From NCBI GenBank assembly GCA_008933525.1, contig WBUV01000098.1, positions 1 to 8,924 on the forward strand: a stretch of 8,924 nucleotides of DNA, written 5' to 3'. Under the pieces are notes generated by a model. It worked only from the letters and a program-made list of their open reading frames with translations, was not told the DNA's origin and ran no database searches. Shown in pieces: positions 6,461-8,924 of this stretch (its first letter is position 1; each line of letters opens with the position of its first letter). This DNA comes from Bacteroidales bacterium. Lineage in GTDB: Bacteria; Bacteroidota; Bacteroidia; Bacteroidales; Tenuifilaceae. The translations under genes were made by a program, and so were the position numbers.

Positions 6461-7639
6461 TTATTCCTTCCTATAAACTCTGGCAAACCAGAAAAAGGGG
6501 CGCAAAAGAAAGTACAGAAAAAAAAATCGGTCTTTTATCTTCACTGTTTTCCAGTCGGAAAAATTTGGCTGTAGAATTGTCCAGCAGGATAGTTTATACT
6601 TTAGCTCTTTTCGCAATTTCATTTTATAGAAAGGTATACGCAACCGACTAATTTTCTTTGTAAGTGTTTTACTCTCGTCCGCAATTATTGCTGAGCATGC
6701 CTGTTGTGTAATATCCTGAACAACTCTTGGAGGTTTGACAACAGTTACATCAGGATAATTAAAAAATAATTTTGAGAGCGTTAAGGCCTGAAGCATCACT
6801 CTTTCCGTTCCTAAATTTTTAGATTGACGAAGGGCAATATCAATAAAATTTTCATCCAATGCTAAAAGTTGTGAAATATCCCTTAACCACAACAGCCGAA
6901 ACCATTGATGTATGGACCCATGTAAGCACAGAAAAGTGAAATTGTGTTCGGGCGAAAGCACATTTACCGATTTACCTCCAAAAGGTAGACTTGTGACTTT
7001 GTCAAATAGGTTCTCTGTGCTAACATTAAAAAGCTGTTTTGATGAGAAAATTCTCCAATGAAGCTCAAGTAAGGTTCCCGTTTTTATATTTCGATATGCG
7101 TACTGATTTTTATGTGTTTGGTAGTATCTCTTTTGTTGGTGCGTTAATTCAAAATCGGGGTAAATTCTTTTATATCCTTCGGATAAAAGTATCTCATTAG
7201 TAGAATCAATGTTGCTCTCGTGAACTAGGATATCTAAATCCTTTGAAGGTCGTAAGCCAGGATTTGAGTAAAGTTGCTGTGAGAGAAATGAACCTTTTAG
7301 CACAATTGAATTGATGCCGTTATTGTTAAATACCTCCGAAATTCTAACACCCTCCATGCCAAGTGTTAATGCATGTTGGGTTTGAGCCAAAACTTTCTGC
7401 TTTAGTAATGGTGAAAATAGTTTTGAATCTATTCCATCTAACTTTCTTATATTATTATAGAATATTGGGAGAAGTCTGTGCCTTTCGCAGTGAGCAATTA
7501 GAGTGTCCTTGTCGAATTCTTCCTTTAGCAAATCATTTGGCGATAATAATTCCTTCCCCTCAATACTACATACCGAAAGCATTATTTTTTGCTCAATGCT
7601 TAGTTTTTTGTAAAGACTAGATTGGTCGATTTTCGCCAT
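6461..7639 (-). CDS. Nucleotidyltransferase-fold family protein (NTP_transf_5-like)
   Basis: The 392-residue protein has the core of the 'uncharacterised nucleotidyltransferase' family: NNNGINSIVLKGSFLSQQLY (105-124), then the acidic pair in GLRPSKDLDILV (128-139; Asp134 and Asp136 as likely metal ligands), then LLELHWRIF (190-198; Glu192 as a candidate third carboxylate). A helical C-terminal half follows (FLCLHGSIHQWFRLLWLRDI, 236-255), ending in an aromatic basic tail (FFFLYFLLRPFFWFARVYR, 372-390) that may lie against a membrane or a partner. The reaction is not known from sequence; the family is expected to transfer a nucleotide or nucleotide-derived phosphate. Its neighbour across a 103-bp divergent spacer is an HPr-kinase-like protein followed by a sulfotransferase. 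Homologues of these three types recur together in lasso-peptide-like clusters, so a role in tailoring a peptide is the working inference. No clear terminator separates it from the convergent kinase gene. Confidence 0.8.
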   Translation of the reverse strand: MAKIDQSSLYKKLSIEQKIMLSVCSIEGKELLSPNDLLKEEFDKDTLIAHCERHRLLPIFYNNIRKLDGIDSKLFSPLLKQKVLAQTQHALTLGMEGVRISEVFNNNGINSIVLKGSFLSQQLYSNPGLRPSKDLDILVHESNIDSTNEILLSEGYKRIYPDFELTHQQKRYYQTHKNQYAYRNIKTGTLLELHWRIFSSKQLFNVSTENLFDKVTSLPFGGKSVNVLSPEHNFTFLCLHGSIHQWFRLLWLRDISQLLALDENFIDIALRQSKNLGTERVMLQALTLSKLFFNYPDVTVVKPPRVVQDITQQACSAIIADESKTLTKKISRLRIPFYKMKLRKELKYKLSCWTILQPNFSDWKTVKIKDRFFFLYFLLRPFFWFARVYRKE

Positions 7640-7660
7640 CGCTTTTTTAATTCAATCAAG

Positions 7661-7668
7661 TAAAGGTA
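7661..7668 (-). promoter_or_regulatory. Possible -7 box of the nucleotidyltransferase gene
   Basis: Read on the minus strand this is TACCTTTA, one mismatch from TAnnTTTG, 21 bases upstream of the ATG at 7639. No -33 element is evident. Confidence 0.35.
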
Positions 7669-7708
7669 AAAAAAAGTGAGGTCATTTATTAACTTCGCTT
7701 ATAATACT

Positions 7709-7716
7709 TACATTTG
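7709..7716 (+). promoter_or_regulatory. -7 promoter box of the HPr-kinase-like gene
   Basis: TACATTTG matches TAnnTTTG exactly, 26 bases before the ATG at 7743. No good TTTG is found about 20 bases upstream. It would drive the kinase gene and the overlapping sulfotransferase gene. Confidence 0.5.
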
Positions 7717-7742
7717 TTTGTATGATTAGGCCAACAAAATAG

Positions 7743-8636
7743 ATGATTGCGGAGTATACCTATAAAGCGTTTGGGTTAGTAATAAGTTCGGAAATTGAAT
7801 GCCCGGAACTAATTCTCCACGAAGGTAATGCCGACGTCAAGATTAAACTGGGAAAGGTATCGGATAATTTAGAAAATCCACTTTTTACAGGAGTCCGATT
7901 TCAGGCTAAGGAGCGAGAGTTCTTGCTTACTGTTGATGGAATTGCACGTTACTATATTATTGATGGAAATAGAATAACCATTGATATTTATCCCAATGCT
8001 AGCTTAGCGGAAGTACGGCTTTTCCTTTTGGGTTCAGCGTTTGGTGCACTTCTCCATCAGCGCGGGGTTCTTCCTTTTCATGGCAGTGCTATTAAGATAG
8101 ATTCAAGTGCAATAATTTTATCGGGCTTATCGGGTGCCGGAAAATCTACATTGGCAGGCGCTTTCAGATCTAAAGGTTACAAAATCCTTTCCGACGACAT
8201 AAGCGCAATATCAATTTCTGATAATGGTTCTCCTTTCGTACAGCCAGGATATCCTCAAGTGAAACTATGGTCCGACTCTATTACTCAACTTGGCGATAAT
8301 CCTAAAAAGTACGCAAAAGTTAGAGCAGAGCTAGAAAAACATAAAGTGCCAATAAGTTCCGATTTTTACGAAAACCCATTGCCGCTTACCAAAATATTTA
8401 TTCTGGCATCGAGCAACCTGGGCGATTTGAAAATTGAACAGATAAAAGGAGTCGAAAAATTCAGCTTGCTTAAAACCCACACCTATAGGTTCAACTTTGT
8501 GTCGGGAAAAGAGATGAACGAGAGCCATTTCAAGACTTTTGAGATACTTGCCAAAAAGATTGATGTTTTTAAGGTTTTTCGTCCTACAGGAAAATTTTGC
8601 TTCGACGAGTTGATAAACTTGATTCTAAATGGATGA
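7743..8636 (+). CDS. HPr-kinase-like (HprK-related) ATP-binding protein
   Basis: The 297-residue protein has an N-terminal beta-rich domain (about 1-100) and a C-terminal P-loop kinase domain of the HprK type. The domain reads RGVLPFHGSAI (107-117), then the Walker A loop GLSGAGKST (128-136; Lys134 and Ser135), then GYKILSDDISAI (145-156), whose Asp151-Asp152 pair corresponds to the catalytic acidic pair of HPr kinase. True HprK/P proteins phosphorylate Ser46 of HPr and belong to carbon control; this protein has the shorter 'HprK-related' layout, and no ptsH-like gene is nearby. PadeK of the paeninodin lasso-peptide cluster is an HprK homologue that phosphorylates the peptide's C-terminal serine, so peptide phosphorylation is a plausible role here (inference). 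The gene is first of a rightward operon: its stop overlaps the sulfotransferase start by 8 bases. It diverges from a nucleotidyltransferase-like gene. Confidence 0.85.
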   Translation: MIAEYTYKAFGLVISSEIECPELILHEGNADVKIKLGKVSDNLENPLFTGVRFQAKEREFLLTVDGIARYYIIDGNRITIDIYPNASLAEVRLFLLGSAFGALLHQRGVLPFHGSAIKIDSSAIILSGLSGAGKSTLAGAFRSKGYKILSDDISAISISDNGSPFVQPGYPQVKLWSDSITQLGDNPKKYAKVRAELEKHKVPISSDFYENPLPLTKIFILASSNLGDLKIEQIKGVEKFSLLKTHTYRFNFVSGKEMNESHFKTFEILAKKIDVFKVFRPTGKFCFDELINLILNG

Positions 8637-8924
8637 TTTAAGGAAAATAGTTTGGCTTGCATCGTATCCAAAATCCGGGAACACCTGGTTTAGAGTTTTC
8701 CTGTCGAATCTTTTATCCGAGTCAGATCAGCCTGCCGATATAAATAATTTATATGCAACCCCAATTGCCAGTAGCCGAGAACTGTTCGATGAGGCAACCG
8801 GACTTTCTTCCGCTGAACTCACTCTCGATGAAATCGACATTTTGCGTCCAGGTGTTTATAGCTATGCCGCCCGAAATTCTAAAGAAATTCTATTCCAGAA
8901 GGTTCACGATGCATGGTTGTTAAC
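8629..8924 (+). CDS. PAPS-dependent sulfotransferase, N-terminal part (cut by window edge)
   Basis: Ninety-eight codons are open to the right edge with no stop. The start WLASYPKSGNTWFRVFLSNL (9-28) contains the 5'-phosphosulfate-binding loop YPKSGNTW (13-20, Lys15) of the sulfotransferase family, which moves a sulfuryl group from 3'-phosphoadenosine-5'-phosphosulfate to a hydroxyl or amine. The visible part continues to FQKVHDAWLL near the edge, where this family often has a K-x-H motif. The later PAPS 3'-phosphate site and catalytic residues lie outside the window. ATG 8629 is the start because the alternative at 8633 reaches a stop after two codons. The start overlaps the HPr-kinase-like stop in ATGGATGA, which implies translational coupling and a shared pathway. 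The acceptor is unknown; a peptide made by genes further right is a reasonable guess. Confidence 0.85.
   Translation, partial: MDDLRKIVWLASYPKSGNTWFRVFLSNLLSESDQPADINNLYATPIASSRELFDEATGLSSAELTLDEIDILRPGVYSYAARNSKEILFQKVHDAWLL

Noticed and set aside
6479..6492. Small hairpin TCTGG-CAAA-CCAGA between the convergent kinase and nucleotidyltransferase genes
   Set aside because: It has only a 5-bp stem, lies inside the nucleotidyltransferase coding region and has no T tract in either direction, so it is not called a terminator.
7363..7620. Rightward 85-codon frame opposite the nucleotidyltransferase-like gene
   Set aside because: It lies fully antisense to a well-supported gene. It was considered as a possible RiPP precursor, but it has no leader/core character and no promoter.
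7743..8636. Assignment as true HPr kinase/phosphorylase (hprK)
   Set aside because: The P-loop region is related, but the N-terminal part and the neighbours differ and no HPr gene is nearby, so the gene symbol is withheld.
8331..8671. Two leftward frames of 62-65 codons opposite the HPr-kinase-like gene and the sulfotransferase start
   Set aside because: They are shadows of the coding strand with no conserved motifs.

Overview
The window looks like a chromosomal stretch from a member of the Bacteroidota, probably a Bacteroidales-like or related environmental anaerobe (inference). The reasons are AT-rich DNA, TAnnTTTG-type -7 promoter boxes ahead of several genes, A-rich leaders without clear Shine-Dalgarno sequences, and protein styles common in that phylum. 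It holds eight protein-coding genes; the last runs off the right edge. No RNA gene, insertion sequence or CRISPR array is visible.

Left part (1-2785): kbl encodes 2-amino-3-ketobutyrate CoA ligase (glycine C-acetyltransferase, threonine catabolism). It has its own promoter and two consecutive hairpin terminators. Next is a compact two-gene arsenic operon: an ArsR-family repressor and an ArsM arsenite S-adenosylmethionine methyltransferase. The arsR promoter carries two near-identical palindromes (TGACG-N8-CGTCA); one encloses the -7 box exactly and the other encloses the -33 TTG. This is a clean autoregulatory operator layout. A 15-bp hairpin after arsM can serve as a bidirectional terminator for the convergent gene.

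Middle part (2786-6447): two signalling genes diverge from a shared 167-bp spacer. The leftward gene encodes a membrane sensor (Cache, HAMP, GAF, coiled coil, PAS) with no kinase or other output domain. The rightward gene encodes a soluble histidine kinase with a CRP-like cyclic-nucleotide-binding domain, and no response regulator is next to it. A perfect 10-bp inverted repeat brackets the kinase promoter.

Right part (6461-8924): a leftward nucleotidyltransferase-fold gene diverges from an HPr-kinase-like gene. That kinase gene overlaps the start of a PAPS-dependent sulfotransferase gene cut by the window edge. This trio of tailoring-type enzymes recurs in lasso-peptide-like RiPP clusters, so the window probably ends at the entrance to a peptide (or other small-molecule) phosphorylation/sulfation locus. 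No precursor peptide, PqqD-like protein, transglutaminase-like protease or asparagine-synthase-like cyclase lies inside the window, so that assignment is inference.
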